NCBI RefSeq assembly: GCF_003573695.1
Contig: NC_039361.1
Span: 102,798,279 to 102,862,278, forward strand
Direction of reading: 5' to 3'
Length of the DNA stretch: 64,000 nt
From: Papaver somniferum
Taxonomy: Eukaryota > Streptophyta > Magnoliopsida > Ranunculales > Papaveraceae
Below are positions 46,280 to 56,228 of this stretch, one piece after another. Each line of letters starts with the position of its first letter. The first letter of the stretch is position 1. The notes under the pieces were generated by a model. The model had not been told where the DNA came from. It saw nothing but the letters and a program-made list of their open reading frames with translations, and did not search any database. A program made the translations under genes and the position numbers.

Positions 46280-46925
46280 AATCACCAGGTGTATAATTAT
46301 GTACATAATGACAAATAAACATGTGTATAATTTTGTACACATTAAGAATCTACGTGTTTACAACTATGTCCGTTCACATTAAGTACCACAAAATATGCCT
46401 TGTTTTCTAAGTCAGAGCGCGTCTAGAGCTAATAAATCTCGTATGAATTTATTCTACTGTCAACACACTGACTCCTAACAAGATGCATTTCTAAGTCCAT
46501 TAATTGATATCTCCAAGAAGTATTTTTCCAATCTAAACGTTATTTTGCAGCATATCTAGCTAAACAAATCATTTACCAAGCTTATTGTCATAATCACAAA
46601 ATTCATTATTACAAAAAGAAAGACATGCATAAGAAGAAATATCAACAACAACCAACTTCTAGGAATTCATCGAATAAGCATCAAAGAAATTTTTTCTAAA
46701 ATTTTAAAATAGCAAACCAAATAAACTGGAAAAAGAAAGACCACGGCGGTGTAACCAATTAGTACACATGAAAAATTATGTGCATCAACAGGTGTACAAA
46801 TATGTGCACATTAACGATCAATGGGTGTACAATTTTGTGCACATTAAGAGGTGTAAAAATATGTACACATAAATATCAGCATGTGTATAGTTGTGTACAC
46901 ATTAAACATCACCATGTATACCTTT
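46280..46925. repeat. Second cluster of GTGTACA dyads
   Basis: Short units such as GGTGTACAAATATGTGCACA, TGTGTATAATTTTGTACACA and ATGTGTATAGTTGTGTACAC are spaced about 35-60 bp apart, in two groups (46280-46380 and 46745-46925) separated by ordinary sequence. The motif is the same as at 44690-45260 but the unit is different. Confidence 0.6.
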
Positions 46926-48600
46926 TGTTACGCCCCATTTTTAACAACAAAACAGATATGATGTTAATACAACAGTAGAAGGAAAGCAAAATCATCATCC
47001 AATGCCATCTTAAATGTGTTATATTCTTAATACTAAAATTACAGCTAAGCATTTCCAACACTGAAACCACATACTGGGTAAATAAGAAACACTTGAAGGA
47101 CTGATGTGATCTACTTCAAAGGTATTAATAAATTAAAAAAAACTTATATATGTAGTATATACAAACAAAAAAAAAGTCACGAAATTAACCATATTAATAA
47201 TCATAGGAAACCGAATGTATAAGTACTAAAAGAGATTGCAGTCACCTTATTTGTGTTTCTGGATCATGTAGAATGGCTTACGCTTCCCAATTCCCACATT
47301 TACCAAGACTCTAACACGATAGCATCATATTTCATCTCCCTATGCATTACAAAGTAAATTAGTTATGGTTAAAACATGAATTCTGAACCAAAAATCCTCT
47401 AAATTTGAAGTTATATCAAAACTAAAAATGCTTATTTTTGTTTCAAGAACAACACTTGAGTACGTATATGTGTAGTGGAGGTGAAAGTGGTGGTAGTTGG
47501 TCTTATCAGTGTAACAAAGGTGGGAAAACTCATCGATTGATTCTTGTTGTCCCATGATGAGTCACCATGTTTTTTGCCAACGATCCCATATTATTATTAT
47601 TATTATTAAACTCTATGAGATAGTATGATTACAAATGGTGGTCATGTACTACTAGTCTGTTCATATTAAAAAAAACAAGATAATAAGGAGAAATTTTTTA
47701 ACACCTACTGGTACCATACAATCCAAGGCTGACATATGCTGAAGAGCGAATAGAGCAAGAGGAACCATGGGTAAAGACTCAAATTTAAATTTTACTAACA
47801 GTCATGATATCTCTATACCTAGAAAAATTAAACACTTGATAGACGCGTAAATGATGGATAGTTACTTATCTTTGAGTCTTTTTTTTCTTCAGTAGTGAGT
47901 CAGCACTTAGCAATATCCCGTTGACCTCATCAAGGTAGGTAATTTCACATCATCTGTCTCTGACTAGTCAGTCTTCTACATGATCTCTAAGAAATTTAGT
48001 AATTTTTTCTTGAAATGTTTATCAAAACAAAAATTAAAATGAGATGCTTACAGAGCTAAACTCTAATCATGAATTTAATTCTGAATTTCAAAAGAGATTC
48101 GAACTGAAATTGAAGTAATTAGGTTTTTGAAACCGTAACATTTGTTTGTTTTTAAAATCGATTTTGAAATCAATAAATTAACGGTTCCGACCAAATTAAA
48201 CAATAAGAATAGATTGAACTTATCTTTCAAATCGCTATCAATGATGAAATCTTCAAATTGATTGGGTGAAATCGAAGCTCATCAACTTTTTCCCCTAATC
48301 TTCAAGAAAAGATACCGATAATGAAGATCTAGGTTTTTAAAACTGAATCAGGTGTTTGTGTGATTATCAGATTTGTGTTTGGGATTGAATTCTCGCTGAG
48401 ATGAGATTAGATTAGATTTTCGGATTTATTCTTTAAGAGAGTTGTTTCGACCTTAACATATGAAGAAAAAAACTGAACAAAGTGAAATGAAAAAGAGACC
48501 GATGGGTGTTTTAGTCATGAAAAAAAAACGGTTTGGACTGAATCGTACAAAAAATGACCAACTCGTTTCATATTGTGTAAATTTGGATCTCCTAGTACAA

Positions 48601-50055
48601 GGCTTTGGGAGGCAGGACTAGAGTGTGCAAAGCCCAACTAATTTGGGATTAAATGTTAATTTCTTATTAATTTTTCCATGGTTCATGTATTACACCTTTT
48701 AGGCATGCTGTTTATAATTCGCCGTAATAGAATGATGATGAGAATTAATAGTTATCCATACATTTTCGTACTTAGATCCTCTAAGTAATTATTTTTCCTA
48801 ATAAAAAGGTGATGAATATTGATAGTTACCCGTATCTTTTTGTTATATCCTCCCACCAAGTTTTTTTTCCCACTTTTTCCGTATCTTTCTCTTTCCTCCT
48901 TCTTCCTTTCCGAGAAACAAAAAAACTCCCAGAACTCTATATTCAGAGCAGGTCTGAGCATGGAGAAGCTCAACCCGTCATCAAACTCTTTCTTAACATC
49001 GTTTATTTGCGTTGATTTTCACTGTTTGATTAGATTTTAAAATCTGGATCTTATATTTTTCTAGATCTAGTTTTGTTTTTAAGTATTTTCTCATGTATTC
49101 TCTAATTCCTTTTCACTTTAGATGATTTCTACTGGGGCATTCTCTTTTGCCTAGTTTTGATTTCAGTGAGATTATTTGGGTTTTCATATCTCTGATTTAA
49201 TTTTGGTTACAAACTAATTTTGGGTTTTGTTGTTCATCTTCAATCTTCTGAAGAGTTTGCTAAAGCGAAATAAAGTGTTTCTTTATGGAGAACAATCAAC
49301 AACAAAAACAAGGATAACATCTATTCAAATTATGGAACAAAGACAACAGAAATTCAATCAAGATCATCGAAAAATACATCATCAAGTCCTGCAACTGTTA
49401 CATCTCCAAAACAGAGTCAGCCCGATCTGTTCCGCTCCAGACACATAAAGACCGATTTAGACAACCTTTGCTACCGATACCACCACTGCTACCAATACCA
49501 CCACTTCTACTGTTACAACCTAGGTTACTGTTACTTGGTTCTTTGTTACCCTGATTGCATTAGGAAATCTAAACTTAAAAACTCCAGTTCATGTTTGCAT
49601 GTTCTGATGAACATAGGGTGGATTCTATCCAGTCATTGTCTTATGCCTTGAGACACTCTGATTTTGGAAACAAAATTAGTTTGTCCCTAGATGTTTGTTC
49701 CTCTCCTGTGCGACAAAGAAAATGGTTATCTAAAATTGTTTTTAGTTTTGAAAGGATCCATTTATTGGGCAAGAATTGGTGGAAATATCATAAACTGTGT
49801 GATTGTATTATGTCTTTGAAAAATTACTGTAAGGTTTCCGAGTGCCTAAACCGGATCTATCAATATATCCATTGAAGTTTACTCTCTTTTTAGAAAAAAA
49901 AAAAGAAGTTTTTTTTCCCAGAAAAATTGATTTTTCTTCCCAATTCCCAACAAAATGACGATGAAAATTAATAACTGCACGCACCTTGTTGTACATTATA
50001 TCCTCCAACCAAACTCTTTTTCTTCTATCCTCCAACCAAACTCTTTTTCTTCTTA
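48601..50055. other. Intergenic with a repeated ~60-bp motif; possible decayed gene
   Basis: No gene is confidently recognised. A motif of the form TGATGAAAATTAATAGTTAC followed by a TATCCTCCAACCAA block occurs near 48735, 48810 and 49957 (and 50868 beyond the next MITE). At 50009-50055 TATCCTCCAACCAAACTC is repeated directly. Near 49340-49440 one frame reads Ser/Thr-rich sequence ending PDLFRSRHIKTDLDN, which looks protein-like but is too short to identify. 47591-47608 nearby is an (ATT)n microsatellite. Confidence 0.35.
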
Positions 50056-50856
50056 TAGGGGTTAGTCAATTGATTTATAGGGAATTTTGGAGACATTCCA
50101 AATCTCTTGTTAGTCGATAGGGAGTCTTTGTAAACCTTTGAGAGTTTCTCTTATTGGATAATGATTTTCTTAAAGTCTTTAGAATTCTCCGTTATTGGAT
50201 AGTGACTTTCTGAAAGTCTTTAAAATTTAATGTTATTGGATTTGAATTTCCAAATCAATGATTTAAGGTTACGTGAGATTTTTATAGACTTTTAAGTGAA
50301 AATATACCATAAAAGGCTTAAACAAAGTCTCTCCAAAATAGGTGATATTTGGAGAGACTTTAGGATACTTAAAAAAATAAAATAAAGAAATAAATAAAGA
50401 AATAATAATAAACCAAATAAGCTATAACAAATTTCATGCATATAAAAGAAAATTATGATTTTCCAAAAACTGCACATTACATGGATATCTCAACCCATGC
50501 ATTATGTTAGTGTTCAATTTGGTTTAATTTTCGGTTGAAAAAATAGTCACAATTTCTATTAGGCACGCGAAAATTTACAGATTTTCATTGATTATATTCT
50601 TCCATTTTTTTATATTAAATCTATGAATTATTTATTATATGTTAATTATATAAAATGATTTTTGAATTTGAACTTCTTTTTATTTGATGTATGTAAGGTA
50701 AAACCCCTATAAATTTTTGTCTCAATGACTCACTGCAATTCACTAAAAATTACTCAGAAAGTCCCCCAAAATCAATAGACTTACAGAGAGTTTTCCCAAA
50801 TCTTTTACGAAGAAATTCTCTCGATATCTCTGAAAATCCCAATTGACTAACCCCTG
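50056..50856. mobile_element. PIF/Harbinger-like MITE, 801 bp, TTA target site
   Basis: TAGGGGTTAGTCAATTGATT at the left faces, on the other strand, CAGGGGTTAGTCAATTGGGA at the right. TTA flanks both sides (50053-50055, 50857-50859). Internal GGGAATTTTGGAGA and TCTTTAAAATTTAATG words partly repeat. No transposase frame. Confidence 0.75.
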
Positions 50857-51066
50857 TTAATAAAACAATGATGGAAATTGATAGTTGCATGTAGCTTTTA
50901 TACGTTATCGGCACAAAATGAAGCTAACTTCGCTGAAGATGAAAAGCAACCATAAAAAAAACGGTTGTAAATTAGAGATTCATAACAACAACCTTTACAG
51001 TCACGCTATATCGTCCTGGCTATTTTTACAAAAATTTTCGAACATTGATCTAAAGGCCGTGTAAAG

Positions 51067-51757
51067 CATCTCTAATAAAGAGAGAAACATCATTTATTTT
51101 TTTCATGACATGTATGATTTAGCCCCCCATTTAGCATAAATCCTTCTCTAAGAGCTCTCAGGGGAGGTTATTATTTATGTTTTTATATGATACGATACGC
51201 AGGATTTTAGACCCCGATTTTGAACTAAAATCATCTCCAAAAATAGTCCTACAAATCAGAAGAGGTGCCGTACTAAATAAGAAGGTTTTGAAGAAAGTGT
51301 TAACTACACATTTGGATGCACCTCCACCACATGTTTTCTCTTTTAATAATTAACAAAATCCTCTACTGTTGGAGATAGTTTTTTAGGCATAAGATCCTAA
51401 ATTTTCTCTCTGGATAGATCCCATAAATAAAAAGACTAAATAATAAATCCACGTATGATTTTTGCACCTTCCGTTGGAGATGCTCTAATAGTTTGGCCCT
51501 ACAAATAAGGAGGGACTAAACACTAAATATGAAGGTGCTAAAGAAAGTCTTAACTACACCTTCGGTTTCACCTTCATGTCATATTTTTCTTAATTTCTTT
51601 TTTACATAAGCTATTCTAAGAGTTGAATCATATACTACTGGAAGTAGTTTATTATCTGTGGGGTCATATATTTACTGCATCTGTGAAGATCTCTTAAATA
51701 AAGGTCTTAATAAAACTTCCACGCAGGATTTTATACACCCTCTCCTGGAGATGCTCA
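51067..51757. mobile_element. Tourist-like MITE plus tandem partial copy
   Basis: AGCATCTCTAAT at 51067 faces GTTGGAGATGCTC ending at 51485, with TAA on both sides (51064-51066, 51486-51488). This is the same terminus family as the MITE at 20341. Directly after it, 51490-51757 repeats the right half (CTACAAATAAGGAGG, AAGAAAGTCTTAACTACAC, ending TGGAGATGCTC at 51755). So a second, partial or nested unit follows. Confidence 0.65.
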
Positions 51758-52637
51758 TGAAGTTACTTTTACAGAGATAATAACGCATGTCTTTGGCTCC
51801 ATGGTTGTAATTTTTTCCTCTACTGAGTTGATTGTTTTTAGCTAACTCTTTACTCATTTGGGAGATTACTTCATCTTTGGTTGCATTCTAAAGAAATCAG
51901 AAGTAAGCGGATTTTTTTTCACTATTTGGGTTTGGTTACAACAGCCAATCATCACATTGGTAAATACAGAAAATAATTAAAAATTATGAGAGATGGTGTT
52001 TATTTACATTGGAAAATGCAAAACCCCACTCTTTATAAATGCAATTTTGAAAAAGTTCATGTTTATTTACATTCTAAAATTAGCCAAACTTCACTTTAGA
52101 ACAATTAATGTAAAGTTCGGTTGTCCTGTTTTTTTGCTCGAATCAGCCGAACCAATTAAAGAGCGAAGTTCCGCTGCGAAGTAGTGAAGTTTGGCCGATA
52201 ATTTATCAGCCAAAACTAAATTATGTTTTAGAAAAATTTACTAGGTTTTGTAAATTCAGAAAAGTTTAAAAAAATTTAACTTTCTTCAAAAAATCTAATT
52301 TCTTTTTTTTTTTTTTTTATATCGAAAAAAACATAAGTGATAAAGGCATTGTTATCATTATCAAATATGATATAAGATCTAGTTGGTTTTACGGGTGACT
52401 CTTTTTTGTCCTTATTAAGCATGTATGCCCAAAATCTCTTCTTATATTCCATTTTATGGATACCAAATGATCAAATCTGGCAGGCACAGTTATCCTGACA
52501 AACTAAAATAGGCCCGAATTCCTGCTTGCATGGCCATACGGCCCATACTACAGCTCGTTTCCCAAATTCGTGTACAACTTCTTTTCCCAGATCTATGAGA
52601 ATCCTTTTTGTCTTCTTTTTCTCCCTGAGAATCGACG
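51758..52637. other. Upstream region of the 199-residue ORF
   Basis: No gene or element recognised. There is a T-run near 52300-52319 and otherwise AT-rich sequence. The last 200 bases would be the promoter-proximal region of the following ORF. Confidence 0.4.
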
Positions 52638-52648
52638 TATATATAAAG
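52638..52648 (+). promoter_or_regulatory. TATA box for the 199-residue ORF
   Basis: TATATATAAAG lies 65-75 bases before the ATG at 52713, which would give a start site near 52670-52680 and a leader of about 35-45 bases. That is a normal arrangement for a plant RNA polymerase II promoter. Confidence 0.6.
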
Positions 52649-52712
52649 ATACCTATAAGAGGCTTTAGAGTCCCATACTCAAAAACACAAGTTTGCTAAG
52701 AGATTTGATTAG

Positions 52713-53312
52713 ATGGCAATTCATCATAAAGGGGAGGACGATGTTATAGCAAAGTTAAAAACATTCAAATTCCCGCAATTCGATATCATCAGTGCAACTG
52801 ATGCCAAACATCATGATCAAGTTCTTAATAAGCCACCAAAACATTTAGAAGAATTTGTTGCTCAGCATTTCCGCGACCATGACGAGAGCATACTAATTGC
52901 TTGCAAATCTTATATCGATCCTAACCCGTTAAAGGCCGATAAATATGCTAGCAGCAATAAGGATGAATACAACACACAAGTTGATGAGTCAGCATTCTCA
53001 ACTACTGTTCCAATCAAAGAAGAATGGGAAGAAAAAGAAGAATGGGAAGAATACAAGATATCCATGAGGAATACATATGTTGAATTGGTAAAAGCGTTTA
53101 TAAAGAATGGGTCGAATATTTCCTTGGAGAATCACGTTTATGTTGGAGATCACAATAATGTAGCAAACACTGACATTGATGATAATGTGGTTGATACGAA
53201 TAAGCATAATGTAGGTGACACTGATGATGACGTGGGTGATACGAAGAAGAAGAAGAAGCATAGCTACCTGGGGTCTTGGGTAAAATTACGTCAATGGTGG
53301 GGATCATTATAA
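52713..53312 (+). CDS. Unrecognised acidic protein, 199 residues
   Basis: A single-exon frame starting MAIHHKGEDDVIAKLKTF and ending in a stop at 53310. I do not recognise the family. The first 100 residues are mixed and soluble in character. Residues 100-115 hold an acidic EEWEEKEEWEE stretch. Residues 145-180 are Asp/Asn/Val-rich, with repeated DDNVVDT and DDDVGDT words, followed by a KKKKK run. No signal peptide or membrane segment is seen. The good TATA box and lack of internal stops argue for a gene. The next frame past the stop encodes another DDNVVN-containing stretch (about 53300-53420), so the present C-terminus may result from a frameshift. Other views: a young orphan gene or a gene fragment. 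Confidence 0.5.
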   Translation: MAIHHKGEDDVIAKLKTFKFPQFDIISATDAKHHDQVLNKPPKHLEEFVAQHFRDHDESILIACKSYIDPNPLKADKYASSNKDEYNTQVDESAFSTTVPIKEEWEEKEEWEEYKISMRNTYVELVKAFIKNGSNISLENHVYVGDHNNVANTDIDDNVVDTNKHNVGDTDDDVGDTKKKKKHSYLGSWVKLRQWWGSL

Positions 53313-53844
53313 TATAGCTGAGTTGTCTAGCACTGATGATAATGTTGTTAATAGAGGTACGACAACCTGGTTTGGATTACTGCTGCCACCTTCATGGTCG
53401 AGCAGTGCCTCCTTGGTACTTTTTCGTTAACCACGGCAACTCATGAGAAGAGCTTAAGAGATATTATCATTTCTTATTTTCTATTACTTTTGGAATCTTG
53501 GCGTTTGCTTAACCAATTTGTGTACCTTTGCAGCACCTTCATGGTAGAAATTAAAACTGTGATTGATGACTCTAGTGGGGAAGTTTTTTATGATTTTTGA
53601 GTGTTGTTTCTTTCTTATGTGATGATCTTTGTTGGTCTTTAGAGATTCATTATTTAGAGTATATATAGTGTAGCATGCATGCGGCTCGAGGTGAAACAAC
53701 AAACTGCACCAATAACATTATTTCTAGTCTAGTCTAGATTATTAAAAAACATGAATGTTGTACATACAGATAATACAGATAATTACACCAGTGCGCGATA
53801 TATATATATATATATATAGAAAGAGTGAAAGGGAGACAATTTAA
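53313..53844. other. 3' region of the ORF, with a TA microsatellite
   Basis: It probably contains the 3' untranslated region of the preceding ORF (AT-rich, several ATTAAA/AATAAC-like words). A (TA)n tract lies near 53799-53817. The first 100 bases continue the acidic-repeat coding pattern in a shifted frame. Confidence 0.4.
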
Positions 53845-54138
53845 TTACCAGGCGTCGTCCTCACTTGATGATCTTCTTCTTTTACGCTGTAGAAAGACTG
53901 AAAATTGGTGCATCGGGTACAGGTATATACTTGACAAACCAACCAATAGGCCACGATACAGCTGCAATACATGTAAAGCACTGTACAACATTCAAGTTCG
54001 TATAGTGCCTGCGAACTTCTTGAGAAATTCCACCATCACCACTTGAAGAATTAGAGTGAAGGCAATAATCCCAAGAAATAACCTGTTATTAAGAATTCCT
54101 TCAAACACATTTCTCTTCTCTAGCTTCCTCGCATTGAA
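53845..54138 (-). pseudogene. C-terminal fragment of an autoinhibited Ca2+-ATPase (ACA type)
   Basis: P-type IIB calcium pumps move Ca2+ out of the cytosol. Read on the minus strand from 54138: FNARKLEKRNVFEGIL, NNRLFLGIIAFTLILQVV, MVEFLKKFAGT, then after a frame change near 54000 CIAAVSWPIGWFVKYIPVPD. From memory this is the last two membrane segments and the IPVP tail of plant ACA pumps, closest to the ACA12/13 kind. Everything upstream (the phosphorylation DKTGT site, nucleotide-binding domain and first eight membrane segments) is absent, and a stop precedes the Phe at 54138. The fragment is therefore a broken leftover of a gene or captured DNA. Just upstream, ATTCAATG-GAATGTGTTTGAAGG is partly duplicated (54146-54175). 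Confidence 0.75.
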
Positions 54139-54576
54139 TTAGCTTCCTTCAAACACATTCCCATTGAATTATGAGCGTCCATTACCTTTTCATTTACTTT
54201 AGACTTTCCTTTGTAAGATCAAGAGAACCGATATTTGATATTTTCCGCAGACTTTTGTTGGAGGGAGAGCAAACAGTGATACGAGGAGTGCAAAAATCGT
54301 TACCGGCCAACTAGGACCTAGTTAAAATATTTTTTTACTTTAGACTAAACTATCATGTTCGATTACCCACAGTCAGATACCCATTTCCCTGACGACCGAA
54401 ACCTAAAAAGTGCATGGTACTCGCGAACCAAATTCGTTATTTTATATACAAAAAAAAGTGCATTGTAACCCAGAATTGATGTCGTGCCCCGATATTGTTG
54501 TGAATACATAAATCACGAAGTCATCCACGTGTTCACAAACAATATTCGCATACACTCTAATTCTAAAATTGTACGT
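54139..54576. other. Intergenic left of the Tat-type element
   Basis: No feature is supported apart from a short duplicated piece of the Ca2+-ATPase exon at about 54146-54175. 54470-54570 may still belong to the LTR if the left LTR edge is misplaced. Confidence 0.35.
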
Positions 54577-55475
54577 TGTATGTGTAAAGGAGATGATTAT
54601 ATCGATTCATCGACTCAAAGCCTTCGAGTTTGTCATTGTCTAGTCGAATATTATCATAAGTAATGTTCGTATAAAGGAGTAAACAGAGAATCAAGTATAA
54701 ATGTAAAGCAATGAAGTAAAACGCTGAATGTAAAGTGCTGAAATGTAAATAAGACAAAGATTTACGTGGTTCGGCACTAAGGCCTACATCCACGGGGCTG
54801 GTGTTTCACTATGTATTGAATGGTTACAAAGATAGTCGAATGACTTTAGAGTATACATAGGTCTGCGGAAGTAGGGGGATTACTTACTCTTCCTATTTCT
54901 CTTTCCTATGTTCTCCTCTAATTGCTCTGGATTGGTCGACCCCTTCTCTCTTAGTGGAGAGGGGTATTTATAGGGTTGAAACGTGGGTCCTACTTCTGAG
55001 ATGTCGTTGCAACCTTATCTTCTTGTGCTTTGTGCCCATTACGCAGAGCTCTTCGGCATATGCTGCGGTCTAAGCTTGAATACGAAGAGCTATCCTCGCT
55101 TATTCCACGATCTGATTGACACGTGTATATCTCTTGGTATTTAATGCGGGCAGTAGGACGTCCGCTCGTGTCAGACAAGTGTCTCTTAGTCTGGTCACAT
55201 CCGCGTCAGTCAAACTCTCTCTCAGCCGTTGATCTTGGATCTTCCTCGGGATAAGATGTACTAACATCCAAGGGGTATTATCTGGTGCTCCTCTTTGCCA
55301 TCATACCTTTGTAATCCTCAGTCCCTGACCATCAGATCTGCTGACCGGTAATATTTTCTGATGAGATGCTCCCCTAGGTTAGGACTGCTTGTTATCATGT
55401 TTTGATGTCTCGCTTTGCATGTTTTCCACGTGTCTCTTCCTGTACACGTGGTGGATGATGAAATGTGTACATACA
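54577..55475 (-). repeat. 3' LTR of the Tat-type element
   Basis: The ends are TGTATGTGTA (54577) and TGTACATACA (55475), which are inverted copies of each other (TGTATGTR...). The right edge abuts a purine tract on the minus strand. It contains CAAAGATTTACGTGGTTCGG (54755-54774). The left edge is less certain than the right, because the outer flank gives no target duplication to compare. Confidence 0.6.
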
Positions 55476-55493
55476 ATTAGCCCCTCTTCTTCT
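55476..55493 (-). other. Polypurine tract of the Tat-type element
   Basis: On the minus strand the sequence is AGAAGAAGAGGGGCTAAT, immediately before the LTR start TGTATGTACACA. It is the expected primer for plus-strand DNA synthesis and fixes the LTR edge and orientation. Confidence 0.7.
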
Positions 55494-55645
55494 GACCTGG
55501 GCGTATTTTGTAGTTTAGAAGAAGAAAGATCGTCATACACGTTTTATCTCTCCTGAAATAACTTCTCCTATAAATACGGGCACGTTTTCCACTTTTGCAT
55601 TAACTGCTCCTTGGTACGAGGGACATTTATTGTCTTCTCTAGCTT

Positions 55646-55653
55646 TATAAATA
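55646..55653 (+). promoter_or_regulatory. TATA box, candidate promoter of the antisense accessory gene
   Basis: TATAAATA at 55646-55653 lies just outside the 3' LTR and points toward the accessory gene on the plus strand; a second TATAAATA is at 55569-55576. A start near 55680 would give a leader of over 500 bases. An acceptor-like TTCCTTGTAG directly before the ATG region (56217-56226) suggests an intron in the leader. Confidence 0.4.
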
Positions 55654-56228
55654 GGAAAGAGAATGTGAAAATAACTTTCATCCTCTTCTTGTCAGTGTTC
55701 ATCATCTTCATGTGTCTTTTGTTTTCTATTCTTGTTCTTTAGTCATTTATTATCGTCGTCCTTGTGAGGAAGATAACAACATTTAATTTTCTAACTCTTT
55801 CGCTCTCGACTACTGCTGCCCTGTATCAAAGATAACTTGCTTTTGATATCTCTGATCTTTCTAACTTCGACTGTGGTTGGTGCTTGTCGTCCTCTTTTAT
55901 ACAAGTATGGGGTTTTTCATTATTTCCATCATTGATTCATCTATTTTCTGTTGTTGTATCTACCCGTTTGTCTTCTGCTGCTTTGCTTTTGGCTTTGTGA
56001 TGAAGAACACATATGTCGAAGCATATATGCTTGCCCCTGTTCTTTGTTACAAAGTCTATAAGTCTGTATCTAAGTATCATCTCTGGAGTCTGATTGGGTA
56101 TTTCTGGTTATTTTCAGATTTTAGGGTTTTTGATGTTAATCCGGATGAACCATCATTTTATGGGTTTTTTGATCTTTAGTGATCCCCTCATATTCTCCTC
56201 TAAACTGTTTTTGTGTTTCCTTGTAGCT

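Larger units (their letters stand above)
44040..48600. mobile_element. Candidate large non-autonomous element with GTGTACA arrays
   Basis: The left part (44040-44330) has repeated TTTAGTCC words, a GATGACGTCACC block and GGAAAGCTCTTTCCGAGAGC. That order resembles the head of the element at 24720-26120. Arrays of GTGTACAATTATGTACAC-like dyads occupy 44690-45260 and 46280-46925. The right end near 48520-48560 again has ACGGTTTGGACTGAATC-type sequence. Boundaries and class are uncertain. A Stowaway MITE is inserted at 45799. No coding region is recognised. Confidence 0.4.

Noticed and set aside
44690..46925. CRISPR-like array
   Set aside because: Repeats are diverged, spacers are not unique fixed-length sequences, and the context is a plant genome. 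It is a tandem/minisatellite array.
49591..49875. 94-codon plus-strand frame, possibly an exon
   Set aside because: Some protein-like composition, but no family, no convincing splice partners and repeats on both sides. Mentioned only within the gap description.
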